38,729 nt of DNA. Source: Advenella kashmirensis W13003 (GTDB lineage: Bacteria > Pseudomonadota > Gammaproteobacteria > Burkholderiales > Burkholderiaceae_B). The position numbers and the translations under genes were made by a program. Below the pieces are notes generated by a model, which ran no database searches, was not told the origin of the DNA, and saw only the letters and a list, made by a program, of their open reading frames with translations. How positions within the stretch are numbered: position 1 is the stretch's first letter; each line of letters opens with the position of its first letter. The stretch spans positions 1 to 38,729 of the forward strand of contig NZ_KI650985.1 in the NCBI RefSeq assembly GCF_000506985.1, given 5' to 3'. Positions 1-7,291 of the stretch are shown one piece after another.

Positions 1-1
1 C

Positions 2-73
2 GGCAGAACGCCAATGCAGACCTTGCTTGAGGGTAAGGCGGTTTGGGAATCGAAGAATGTGAACCAAATCTAA
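2..73 (+). CDS. IS481-family-like transposase, C-terminal fragment (runs off the window)
   Basis: An open frame enters from the left edge and ends at TAA 71-73, giving 23 residues that begin GRTPMQTLLEGKAVW. The TPMQ..L.GK..W pattern close to the stop is typical of the end of IS481-type DDE transposases (integrase-core superfamily). The catalytic domain lies outside the window, so activity cannot be judged. The same C-terminus is present on the minus strand at the right edge. Confidence 0.65.
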   Translation, partial: GRTPMQTLLEGKAVWESKNVNQI

Positions 74-112
74 TCTGACAGACACTGCATTACAAGCGGG
101 TAACTGTCAGAT
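73..112. repeat. Hairpin inside the IS end, just after the transposase stop
   Basis: ATCTGACAG (73-81) pairs perfectly with CTGTCAGAT (104-112) around a 22-nt loop. The first arm touches the transposase stop codon. The same structure lies at 38649-38688 in the other copy. It could act as a transcript end or as part of the subterminal transposase-binding region. There is no T-run after it, so a Rho-independent terminator is not supported. Confidence 0.5.
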
Positions 113-283
113 CATGTCTGAGCTAGTACAGCTTAGCTTTTGCAACCATTTCTCTCTATCAATTTCCTCAGTACGATACCAATCTTTAAATCCGCCGGAA
201 ATATTCGACTTTAACCAATAGTCGAACTCTGGGCCTTCTTTCTTAGAAAAATCTACACTGCGGTTTCGTCTACGAAATGGCAT
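107..283 (-). pseudogene. Small Trp-rich hypothetical protein truncated by the IS
   Basis: The start ATG is at 283 behind a good ribosome-binding site (AGGAGA, about 5 nt spacing). The frame encodes 58 residues. The first 51 belong to the original gene. From residue 52 the frame runs into the IS and ends with CTSSDMI. The native part aligns with the intact protein at 26206-26403: both carry GPEF(D/E)YWLKSNIS, then DWYR, then a W-L-x-(K/R)-L segment. The IS therefore removed only about the last 14 residues. Function is unknown. The residual peptide might still be made, so loss of function is an inference. Confidence 0.75.
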
Positions 284-687
284 TGCTTTCTCCTTTTTCG
301 CGTTGGTTCACAACATAGGAAACAGTAACATCTGTGTGAGGGACAGGTCTAATTGTACTTTTAAAAGATTTTGATTCCACAATAGTTAAACTACTATTAG
401 TAGAACTCCATTTTCTGCATAGTAGTAAATCGTCTCAGCGATACTGGTATAAATAGCGGGTGACAAGAATCTGACCAGAAGAGTTAAGTATCAGCATCTC
501 GAGCGTGCACGCAACTAGAATTCGACAAGCTAGTACTGTCCATTAGCTTTCAGTATCGACCCGTGTCACGAAGAAAATATCCGATTATTTGCATTGATGG
601 ATTTTATCAATTTAACGTAGTGCATAAATTATACACATCCATCGGAGCAAGATTTTCGTACCCCTCACATGATGGAAACCATCGAAT
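284..687. other. Intergenic stretch, nothing identified
   Basis: This 404-bp AT-rich stretch lies between the IS-cut gene and the end of the molybdenum hydroxylase operon. I see no gene-like frame. A 7-bp inverted pair (GATGGAT near 595 and ATCCATC near 640) and a short hairpin GATGG/CCATC at 671-683 are present. The latter sits just downstream of the large-subunit stop but lacks a T-run, so neither is called as a terminator. Confidence 0.4.
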
Positions 688-2964
688 TTACTTCCTCAGC
701 ACTTTGTCAATCGTTATGGGAAGCTCGTAGATACGATTGCCAGTGGCATGAAATATGGCGTTGGCTACAGCTGCGGAGGTACCGACAATGCCGATTTCTC
801 CCACACCCTTTACTCCCAACACGTTGACCTTTCGGTCAATTTCTTCGACGAAAATAACGTCTATATCGTAAATATCGGCGTTTGACGGAATATGATATTC
901 GGCAAAGTTATGGTTCATGAATCGACCGGCACTATTGTCCAACATCCCTTCTTCGCATAGGGCCTTGCTAATGCCCCAAACTACGCCTCCCGAAATCTGA
1001 TTTTTCGCTGTCTTGGGGTTCAGAATCTTTCCTGCAGCTACCGCGTTGACAACGCGGGTAACGCGTACCTGGCCCAGTTCCTCGTCCACTTTGACCTCAA
1101 CAAATACGGCTGAATGGGCGTAACTGGAGTATTGCTTGTCGCTCGCTTTATTGGGTTCTGCACTGGCTTCAGCTTCCATTTTCTGCTTGCCGCAGCACCG
1201 AAGTACATCTACGAGAGACAGGCGCAGACTGTGATCAGATTTTAGGACGATGGCCTCGTCAGAGAAAGCCAGGTCGTCAACGCTCGCCCGCCCGAAAGGT
1301 GAAGACTTCAATTTTATCGCTTGGTTCGCGATCTCTTTTCTTAGTGCTTCGCAGGCCATCATGACGGCAGAACCGAATGAAGCTGCACCTGATGATCCGC
1401 CCTCTATGGGTGCTGGCGGCAAGGAAGAGTCACCGAGTTTCGTCGTGATGCGAGACATGGGAAGGCCAAGTGTGTCGGCGGCAATTTGCGTGAGAATTGT
1501 ATAGGTTCCGGTTCCGATATCTGCAGCGGCACTGGCTATTTCCAGAATGCCGTCGTTGGAAAACGTAGCGCGCGCGCTTGCTTTCTGCTGAAATGCTTCC
1601 CAGATACCGGTAGCCATGCCCCAGCCGACTAGTTCGCGTCCGTCTCGCATCGAACGCGGTTCGCCAGTACGCTTATTCCAGCCGAAGTGTTCAGCGCCTT
1701 GTGCGTAGCAGGCTTTGAGTTCTTTGCTGGTAAAGTCCCTGTTCTCGATTGCGTCTCGCTCAGCGTAGTTTTTTAGCCGGAATTCCAGTGGATCCATGCG
1801 AACAAGGTAAGCCATCTCGTCGATTGCCTGTTCGAAGGCGTTTACACCGGTGGCGGCACCGGGGGCGCGCATGTCGGTAGGAGTGTAAAGATCTAGCCTT
1901 GCGAGACGATAGCTTAGCTCTACATTTGGGCAGTGATAGAGCAAGCCGCTCCATTTGACAACTGACTCCTCAAAATCTTCGAGTTGCGAAGTGTTTCCTA
2001 TAGAGTCGTGCATAATGGAAGTCAGTGTTCCATTGCGTTCGGCGGCCAGCGAGATTGTTTGTAACGCCTCAGGCCTGTAGCCAATTGTAAACATCTGTTC
2101 GCGGGACAGCACGACGCGAACGGAACGTTTAAGTTCGCGAGCCGCCATCACTGCCAAGAAAAGTTGGTATTGCGGTCGAATAGCCAGCCCGAACGCGCCG
2201 CCCACATAGGGTGAAATGACCTGAACATCGCTCTTGGGAAACTCGAACGCTTCACACACAAAGTCATGTGTCTGTTTTGGACCTTGTGTCTTGTCATGCA
2301 CCGTAATGCCACATTTCTCGCGCCATATTACGGTAGAGGCGTGGGGCGCCATAGGGTTGTGGTGTTCAATTGAGAAATGGTACTCTGTGCGATTTTTGAT
2401 TGGCGCTGAAAAATAAGCTTCTGCCGCGTTACCGCGCGAATCCGGCGTCTTCTTCGCGATTGCTTTCGTTTCCGATGATAAATTGGAATTATCGCGTGCA
2501 GCCAATAAACTGGTTTGATGTGAATCGGCCGCGTACTGCACTTCGATCAAAGACGATGCATAGCGAGCCGTTTCTGCGTCTTCCGCAACAATGAGAGCAA
2601 TCGGTTGACCGCTATAATGTATTTCCCGGTCCGCCAGCGGGCGAAAATGGGCAGTAGGCGTGTCCTTGTTCTTATGACTGTGATTGTACCAGGCGAGGTC
2701 GGGCCGGTTTTCGTGTGTAAAGACGGCAATAACGCCAGGTAAAGTGAGTGCCTTGGTTGTGTCGATGCGTTGGATAAGACCTCTGGCAATGCTGCTATTA
2801 AGAACAACCCCGTGCGCCAGGTCAGCAGCGGTGAAATCGGATGAATATTTGGCTTCGCCCGTCACCTTGGCGCGCCCGTCCACGCGGTCTACGCTATGTC
2901 CTACATAACGTTCTCCAACAGCGCCAACTGCTGCGGAAGCGGATACTTCGGTTAGTTTATTCAT
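688..2964 (-). CDS. Molybdopterin-binding (large) subunit of a xanthine dehydrogenase-family aldehyde oxidoreductase, PaoC-like
   Basis: This is the catalytic subunit of a molybdenum hydroxylase, which oxidises an aldehyde or N-heterocycle with water and passes electrons to the Fe-S and FAD subunits. The protein is 758 aa from ATG 2964, chosen because GAGGAG lies about 9 nt upstream; a GTG at 2982 would add six residues. Family landmarks are the N-terminal GRAKVTG segment (about 30-36), the cofactor loop GGAFG (255-259), an MRAPGA segment in mid-protein matching the PaoC substrate-site arginine region, an EGGSSGAAS loop, and KGVGE near residue 723 with the catalytic Glu. Length matches PaoC (about 730 aa). 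The start lies just after the middle subunit stop (2979), so the genes are co-transcribed. The real substrate is not visible. A cofactor-insertion chaperone (PaoD/XdhC type) is not in the window. Confidence 0.9.
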   Translation of the reverse strand: MNKLTEVSASAAVGAVGERYVGHSVDRVDGRAKVTGEAKYSSDFTAADLAHGVVLNSSIARGLIQRIDTTKALTLPGVIAVFTHENRPDLAWYNHSHKNKDTPTAHFRPLADREIHYSGQPIALIVAEDAETARYASSLIEVQYAADSHQTSLLAARDNSNLSSETKAIAKKTPDSRGNAAEAYFSAPIKNRTEYHFSIEHHNPMAPHASTVIWREKCGITVHDKTQGPKQTHDFVCEAFEFPKSDVQVISPYVGGAFGLAIRPQYQLFLAVMAARELKRSVRVVLSREQMFTIGYRPEALQTISLAAERNGTLTSIMHDSIGNTSQLEDFEESVVKWSGLLYHCPNVELSYRLARLDLYTPTDMRAPGAATGVNAFEQAIDEMAYLVRMDPLEFRLKNYAERDAIENRDFTSKELKACYAQGAEHFGWNKRTGEPRSMRDGRELVGWGMATGIWEAFQQKASARATFSNDGILEIASAAADIGTGTYTILTQIAADTLGLPMSRITTKLGDSSLPPAPIEGGSSGAASFGSAVMMACEALRKEIANQAIKLKSSPFGRASVDDLAFSDEAIVLKSDHSLRLSLVDVLRCCGKQKMEAEASAEPNKASDKQYSSYAHSAVFVEVKVDEELGQVRVTRVVNAVAAGKILNPKTAKNQISGGVVWGISKALCEEGMLDNSAGRFMNHNFAEYHIPSNADIYDIDVIFVEEIDRKVNVLGVKGVGEIGIVGTSAAVANAIFHATGNRIYELPITIDKVLRK

Positions 2965-2978
2965 TTGATGTATGCTCC

Positions 2979-3995
2979 TCACGCAATCTTCTTGTCGATC
3001 TGTGACTGCGGCGTTCCTGCGGCGGCCTGCTCCAGAGCCCGTATAATCGCACTGCGTGCCAAGAAAACTTTGAAGTCATTGTCTCCGTGGCCGTCAGCGC
3101 CGTTCAATATCAGATCAGCAGCCTCGCCAAAGGCCTGATGACAGGGTCGCTTTCCTTTCAGGCATTCCTCTGCTGCCGTGTCGCGCCAAGGCTTATGGGC
3201 CACGCCTCCTAGAGCCAGGCGAGCCGTCGTGATTGCGTCTTCCTCGATCCGCAGAGCGGCGGCAACCGAAACCAACGCGAAAGCATAGGACAGGCGATCA
3301 CGCAGCTTGAGATAACTGTAGTTTGTCGAAAAGCTGCCTGCAGGTAATTCCACCGATGTAACCAATTCCCCAGACTTCAAGGTGGTATCTACTTCAGGAT
3401 GTTCGCCGGGAAGACGATGAAAATCAGCAAAAGCGATCTTGCGTTTGCCGTCGGGGCCGATAACATGCACAATTGCTCCGAGCGCGGCCAGCGCGACACA
3501 CATGTCGGAAGGATTCGTGGCGATACAGTGATCACTTGTGCCAAGGATCGCATGGATCCGGTTTGTGCCGCCAATGGCGCCACAGCCTGAGCCGGGCCTG
3601 CGTTTATTACAGGGCATGGCAGTGTCATAGAAATAGTAGCAGCGAGTGCGTTGCAGCAAATTTCCACCTGTCGTGGCGGCGTTCCTGAGTTGCGGCGAAG
3701 CTCCGGCGCGGATCGCGCTAGCAAGCAGGGGGTAATGCTGCAATACTCGCTCATCGTAGGCAATTTGGCTATTAGTCGTTAGCGCGCCGAGTAGCAGGCC
3801 GCCATCTTCGGCTTTCACTATCGCTTTAAGCGGGAGATGGGTAATGTCTATAAGATGCGTTGGTCGTTCAACGTTCTCCTTCATAAGATCAAGCAAATTT
3901 GTTCCGCCAGCTATATATTTAGATCTACTGTCCTTTGAAGCTGCGCGAACAGCTTCTTCTATATCGCGTGCTCGGGTGTAAGTGAAAGGAGTCAT
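2979..3995 (-). CDS. FAD-binding (middle) subunit of the aldehyde oxidoreductase, PaoB-like
   Basis: This 338-aa protein carries electrons between the 2Fe-2S subunit and the acceptor. The start ATG at 3995 overlaps the upstream stop as ATGA and has AAGAAGG 6 nt before it; an upstream in-frame Met at 4067 is unlikely. Residues 29-33 (AGGTN) form the FAD pyrophosphate loop, followed by a second loop around ATTGGNLLQ (107-115). Four cysteines (119, 129, 138, 157) sit in TRCYYF, PCNK, SGCGA and DHCIAT. In PaoB and 4-hydroxybenzoyl-CoA reductase beta this spacing binds an extra [4Fe-4S] cluster, which points to the PaoABC group rather than ordinary xanthine dehydrogenase. The CO-dehydrogenase flavoprotein C-terminal domain follows. 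Confidence 0.88.
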   Translation of the reverse strand: MTPFTYTRARDIEEAVRAASKDSRSKYIAGGTNLLDLMKENVERPTHLIDITHLPLKAIVKAEDGGLLLGALTTNSQIAYDERVLQHYPLLASAIRAGASPQLRNAATTGGNLLQRTRCYYFYDTAMPCNKRRPGSGCGAIGGTNRIHAILGTSDHCIATNPSDMCVALAALGAIVHVIGPDGKRKIAFADFHRLPGEHPEVDTTLKSGELVTSVELPAGSFSTNYSYLKLRDRLSYAFALVSVAAALRIEEDAITTARLALGGVAHKPWRDTAAEECLKGKRPCHQAFGEAADLILNGADGHGDNDFKVFLARSAIIRALEQAAAGTPQSQIDKKIA

Positions 3996-4516
3996 ATTGG
4001 GCCTTCTTTGGCTTGTAATACCTCTTCGACTGCCGTAACGATGTTGGGATAGGCTCCACAGCGGCACAGATTGCCACTCATCAACTCACGAATTTCGTCA
4101 TGAGTCTTTGCGTGCCCCTCTTTTACGAGGCCAATCGCTGACAGAATTTGGCCCGACGTGCAATAACCGCATTGAAAAGCATCGTATTTTACGAAAGCCT
4201 CTTGCAAAGCATGAAGTCTTCCGTCAGTCTCCAGACCTTCCACTGTGGTGATGTCAGCGCCGTCTTTCATGACAGCAAGCGTGAGACAGGAATTGACTCG
4301 TACGCCGTCAACCAGGACAGTACAGGCGCCGCACTGTCCATGATCACAGCCTTTCTTCGTGCCGGTCAGGTCGAGCCGATCGCGCAAGGCGTCGAGCAGG
4401 GTGATCCATGGTGCAATGTCAATATGATGACCTAATCCGTTGACGTGCAAAACAATGGACTTTGTGTGAAGATCGGACTTTCCTGCACTCGATTTCGTAT
4501 CGCGTCGCTTATTCAT
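3992..4516 (-). CDS. 2Fe-2S (small) subunit of the aldehyde oxidoreductase, PaoA-like
   Basis: The protein is 174 aa from ATG 4516, which has AAAGGA about 7 nt upstream; Mets at 4522 and 4558 are possible but poorly placed for the same site. The plant-type ferredoxin domain carries C57, C62, C65 and C77 (KKGCDHGQCGACTV). The second [2Fe-2S]-binding domain has C116-x2-C119 and C151-x-C153 (QCGYCTSGQ, LCRCGAYPN). This is the first gene of the operon (small, FAD, Mo order). E. coli PaoA starts with a twin-arginine signal. Here the N-terminus is short and polar (MNKRRDTKSS) with no hydrophobic segment, so the complex is probably cytoplasmic. Confidence 0.88.
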   Translation of the reverse strand: MNKRRDTKSSAGKSDLHTKSIVLHVNGLGHHIDIAPWITLLDALRDRLDLTGTKKGCDHGQCGACTVLVDGVRVNSCLTLAVMKDGADITTVEGLETDGRLHALQEAFVKYDAFQCGYCTSGQILSAIGLVKEGHAKTHDEIRELMSGNLCRCGAYPNIVTAVEEVLQAKEGPI

Positions 4517-4558
4517 GAGCATGTCCTTTAAAAGAGCCTCGAGGATCTTCTCTAACAA

Positions 4559-4924
4559 TAGACTGCGCTTAGATTCTCCGGGATCAAAATGACGTGGAAA
4601 CCCTCATGGCTGAAATCAATTTAGCGCATAAACCGGGACGACGTAAAGAATTTATGTTTGGACGACACCTCTAGTAACAGACTGCTCGCTATTGCTACAT
4701 CTCTGTTTTTGGTCAAATGCCGCTATCCACAAGCGGGGTAAGCGTATGCGTGGCAGAGGCATTAACATTTAGATTCTAATACGAAAGCAAGCAGTCCACA
4801 AAAAAGCGTATGATTTTTTGAAAGGGCACGCATGTGTCTGCTCTCTTTTAACAAAAGGAAGTGCTACTTTTTTCCCATATTTCATACTCTCTTTGCTGCA
4901 CTGTTTAGTTGAATGGAGACCAAT
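4559..4924. promoter_or_regulatory. Divergent intergenic region between the oxidoreductase operon and the 4925 gene
   Basis: About 370 bp separate two divergently read units, so promoters for both should lie here. I could not pick a convincing -35/-10 pair, palindrome or regulator site. No regulator gene is adjacent. Confidence 0.35.
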
Positions 4925-5500
4925 ATGCACGAAAGAAACGGCAGTCAAATTATCCAGGATTGGCCGGAAGAATCCAGAGAGGCAACGCAACTGGTCCTTG
5001 ATAAGTATGGCGATCCACAAGAGACTACCCCAACGACACTTGTCTGGCTTAATCCCGGACCATGGAAGCGGATCGTAGCATCCAAAACGTTCTATCAGCA
5101 CAATTTTCCAGCTCCTCATATAGACTGCATTGAGTCGGTTATCGATTATCAAGTTCCTGTTGATAAATTCGACGAACTTGCCAAATTTGACGGCAGTGTA
5201 ATCGTTGAAAGGACCGCCGGCGAAGTTTCTGCTCGCTGTCATGACGAAGAAGCAAATTTTCTGGCTCTCAATTTAATGCACGATATCGTTACGGGAGAAA
5301 AAAATGTCGCAGAAGCGCGGGCCTACTATGGTAAGGAGTTCTTAGACTATCGCAAAAAGAAGCCGACGCCGTATATGCAAAAGTTGAGGTTTCAGTCTGC
5401 GCTACAAAGTAAAGCAGGTGACCCAGACGACTCCATACTGTCTGACGACGACCTTAAGTCAGCTGTCAGAGAAGGCAAGCGGGACACCGATGTCGGGTAG
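4925..5500 (+). CDS. Conserved protein of unknown function (191 aa)
   Basis: I recognise this as a protein type found next to stress and glycan genes in environmental proteobacteria, but no function is known to me. The start ATG at 4925 has GGAG 7 nt upstream; an in-frame ATG at 4913 would overlap that site. The protein is soluble and charged with no signal peptide or membrane segment. Visible features are an NPGPWKRI segment near the N-terminus, ESVIDYQVP, a long conserved-looking block ERTAGEVSARCHDEEANFLA followed by NLMHDIV, and a basic KKKPTPYMQKLRFQ stretch. The tail is acidic and polar (residues about 160-191) and looks disordered. It is read alone; the next plus-strand gene is about 200 bp away. 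Confidence 0.75.
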   Translation: MHERNGSQIIQDWPEESREATQLVLDKYGDPQETTPTTLVWLNPGPWKRIVASKTFYQHNFPAPHIDCIESVIDYQVPVDKFDELAKFDGSVIVERTAGEVSARCHDEEANFLALNLMHDIVTGEKNVAEARAYYGKEFLDYRKKKPTPYMQKLRFQSALQSKAGDPDDSILSDDDLKSAVREGKRDTDVG

Positions 5501-5590
5501 GCAGACGAAAAATGGCGCCATGATCATATCCGCTACTCTATAAACGAGGCGGTTCTTCTACCTTCGACCATATCGATACAGAAGTAAAAG

Positions 5591-5699
5591 AGGGTAAATG
5601 TTCGTTAATAGCGCCGCGAGAAATCCCGGACTATGTTTAAGATGTTGATATAGGCTGGCCATTTCGGTATACAGCCTTGTCTCTTTATGAGGTGATATG
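5591..5699 (+). promoter_or_regulatory. Conserved upstream region shared by the two DUF883 genes
   Basis: The sequence from GGGTAAATGTTCGTTAAT to the start codon aligns without gaps with 24044-24152 upstream of the second DUF883 gene. TTCGTTAAT lies exactly 99 bp before the start in both copies, and the ribosome-binding site GAGGTGAT is identical. This points to duplication of gene plus control region and marks TTCGTTAAT as a possible promoter or operator element. No sigma-factor type is assigned. Confidence 0.5.
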
Positions 5700-5954
5700 G
5701 TGATAAATGACGACACTATCCAAGATAAATCTGCAAAAGCTGCTGAAAACACCCAGGCGGCGGCTGAAAGTTTACTTGACGATCCCAGGAGGGAAATTAA
5801 ACGAATAGCATCGCAGGCCGCGGGGGATGCATCGTACGCCGTGAACTCAATTTTTGGGTCCATCGAAGACTCTACCCGCCGAAGCCCCGGCTGTGCTTTG
5901 CTTGTTGCTGGCCTGGTTGGAATATGTATTGGCCGCCATATTTATAAGAAATAG
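5697..5954 (+). CDS. DUF883 (ElaB/YqjD-like) membrane-anchored stress protein, copy 1
   Basis: This 85-aa protein has a polar, Ala- and Glu-rich helical N-terminal part (about 1-60) and a single C-terminal membrane anchor (ALLVAGLVGICIGRHIYKK). That is the ElaB/YqjD layout. In E. coli such proteins are tail-anchored in the inner membrane and bind ribosomes in stationary phase; that role is family knowledge only. It is a clear paralogue of the gene at 24153, and both end SPGCALLVAGL(V/I)G(I/V)CIGRH(I/F)YK. Alignment of the two copies suggests the true start may be GTG 5700, where copy 2 has ATG. ATG 5697 is kept because it is also in range of GAGG. Confidence 0.85.
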   Translation: MVINDDTIQDKSAKAAENTQAAAESLLDDPRREIKRIASQAAGDASYAVNSIFGSIEDSTRRSPGCALLVAGLVGICIGRHIYKK

Positions 5955-6074
5955 CCCGGCAATAATGGCTTTGTAGCTGTGGTCCCATAGGCGGACTGCG
6001 CGCGCGAGACCCCTTAATCGGCGCCCATGCCGTTTTGACCGTCTGTCAGTAGGAACTCATACGCCGAGATAACT

Positions 6075-6269
6075 ATGGTGTTGAATGATCCGCTAGTTTT
6101 AATCCTTATCTACTTTATCTTGCCGCTTTGGTTAATCGAGGGGTTTGCCGATTGGGTCTACCATCGCAAATCACACATCGAAAGCACCTCGGGACCCAAA
6201 GAATCAGTACTTCATTTTCTGCAATTCGGAGAAGTTGGGGTCGCGCTTTTGGCAGCACTTAAACACTAA
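6075..6269 (+). pseudogene. Truncated copy of the 203-aa membrane protein encoded at 24797
   Basis: The 64 residues match the first third of the intact protein: NDPLVLIL.YFI.PLWL, then GFADWV.HR..HI, TSGP.ES and LHFLQFG.VG.ALL. The frame then stops at ATTAAACACTAA, where the intact copy continues with further membrane helices. Downstream sequence no longer resembles the intact gene beyond a short patch, so a deletion or divergence removed about 140 residues. The homologous start is GTG 6078, preceded here by an extra in-frame ATG (6075). In the intact locus a DUF1328 gene lies between the DUF883 gene and this one. It is missing here. Confidence 0.75.
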
Positions 6270-6278
6270 AAACGAAAA

Positions 6279-6314
6279 CGCCCCATAGGAACAAATCACG
6301 GCTCCGTTGGGGCG
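6279..6314 (+). terminator. Possible hairpin terminator after the truncated gene
   Basis: CGCCCCA (6279-6285) pairs with TGGGGCG (6308-6314) around a 22-nt loop, ten bases after the stop of the truncated gene. No T-run follows, so this is a weak candidate. Confidence 0.25.
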
Positions 6315-6528
6315 GCACAGCCCAAGAGATAGGATTGACTTTTGTACTGTACTCCAAGATTGTATCAGAGGTGTCAATACTGGTAATTACCCTCGCCGAA
6401 CCGCCGTTTCGAGTCATTTAGACCCGTATACGGTTGATTTGCGAAAGTTTTAGCTGCCGCATATTGGTTTTCAAACCTCCCCCCTGCTTAAGAACAGGAT
6501 CTACCAATCACACTTACATGCTTGGTAA

Positions 6529-6792
6529 TTATTTTTGAGATTTTATTATGAATAAAGGACCAAGAGATCCTGGTAGTTTTGCTATTCCAGCCGTATCAAT
6601 TTTAGCTAGCAAACGATATGGCTTGGGCACTCCCGGTTCGTAAACATTTTCACCATCTAAACGGTAAATCGTGTTCATTTCGGCGTCAAAAACGTAGTCA
6701 CTATTGTTGATTTCTCCTATTTTTATTCCATGCGCGTCAATTACAGTAAAACAGCCTTTACTATAATCAATCTTCTTTTTTGTTTTTTTCAA
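6529..6792 (-). CDS. Small hypothetical protein (87 aa), TTG start
   Basis: There is no recognised family. The frame is bounded upstream by a stop three codons before TTG 6792, so TTG is the only plausible start. No clear ribosome-binding site precedes it. The peptide alternates short beta-like segments: FTVIDAHGIKIGEI, DYVFDAEMNTIYRLDG, then PYRLLAKIDTAGIAKL. This layout resembles small proteins that read 'X-D-x-x-G-x-x-V/I-G-E-I' repeats in other proteobacteria. It begins with a Lys-rich run and has no signal peptide. The weak start keeps confidence moderate. Confidence 0.5.
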   Translation of the reverse strand: MKKTKKKIDYSKGCFTVIDAHGIKIGEINNSDYVFDAEMNTIYRLDGENVYEPGVPKPYRLLAKIDTAGIAKLPGSLGPLFIIKSQK

Positions 6793-6900
6793 TAGAATCT
6801 ACATATTGATTTCGGCGCTCTCGCCCTCAAGAGCGTCGTTAGTTGAAATCGTATTGCTCACATGTTACATATAAATATATACAACTCTGGGCAGCTACGC

Positions 6901-7062
6901 ATGGAAGAAAAGTATAAGGACGCGCATATTCGTATTTTGAACAGAACATTGTTTAAATATAAATCAGCAAGAAAAGCCGGTGATCATGTAAGGGCGAGCG
7001 GGTATATGCTTCAGGTCAAAGAGTTAATTCATAACCTTAGGATGCTGAACTCTAATGACTAA
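6901..7062 (+). CDS. Small basic hypothetical protein (53 aa)
   Basis: No family is recognised. ATG 6901 gives a compact helical, basic peptide (MEEKYKDAHIRILNRTLFKY, then a VKELIHNLRML C-terminal part). The in-frame ATG at 6862 would add 13 residues that look less gene-like. Neither start has a strong ribosome-binding site. It is divergent from the 6529 gene. Confidence 0.45.
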   Translation: MEEKYKDAHIRILNRTLFKYKSARKAGDHVRASGYMLQVKELIHNLRMLNSND

Positions 7063-7174
7063 TAAAAAGTTCCGGCAAAACTTTTGAGAGCTCAAAAAAA
7101 GCCCCTGCTTTTCACTTCTAAAACTACTAAAATCGACAGGCGTAACTTGTTCTAAATTCGTTACTCTTTTGTTA

Positions 7175-7202
7175 TTGTTCCTATTGACAAGTAGCGTATA
7201 TT
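7175..7202 (+). promoter_or_regulatory. Possible promoter for glycan cluster A
   Basis: A -10-like TATATT (7197-7202) lies 16 nt after TTGTTC (7175-7180), about 90 bp before the first gene of cluster A. A perfect TTGACA at 7184 is also present, but no -10 box lies at the correct distance from it. The call is tentative. Confidence 0.25.
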
Positions 7203-7223
7203 AAAAGGGGCTCCTGTAGATTA

Positions 7224-7264
7224 TATCCTAAGAATTCTACTTGGGATAGCAGTCTCAGCTGAGA
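7224..7264 (+). promoter_or_regulatory. Leader hairpin plus 12-bp palindrome before glycan cluster A
   Basis: TATCCTAAG (7224-7232) pairs with CTTGGGATA (7240-7248) around a 7-nt loop, with one T-G pair. Just after it lies the perfect palindrome TCTCAGCTGAGA (7253-7264), followed by AAAA. Both lie between the presumed promoter and the start codon (7292), a place suited to an operator or a structured leader. Whether they are bound by anything cannot be seen. Confidence 0.4.
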
Positions 7265-7291
7265 AAAATCTATCTCCACCAAGGTTACCGC

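Larger units (their letters stand above)
1..130 (+). mobile_element. Right end of an IS481-family-like insertion sequence (left edge of window)
   Basis: This is the 3' end of an insertion sequence whose body lies outside the window. It holds the last codons of a transposase, then about 57 bp of non-coding IS end finishing in AGCTAGTACA at position 130. Positions 32-130 are repeated perfectly, in reverse complement, at 38631-38729. The IS edge is placed at 130 because the match to the right-hand copy stops there and because a small gene reading in from the right is cut at that base. The family assignment rests only on the transposase C-terminus. Confidence 0.8.

Noticed and set aside
7184-7189. 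Perfect TTGACA as a -35 box for cluster A
   Set aside because: No -10-like hexamer lies 16-18 nt downstream (the sequence there is GGGGCT). The nearby TATATT is only 7 nt away and fits TTGTTC better.
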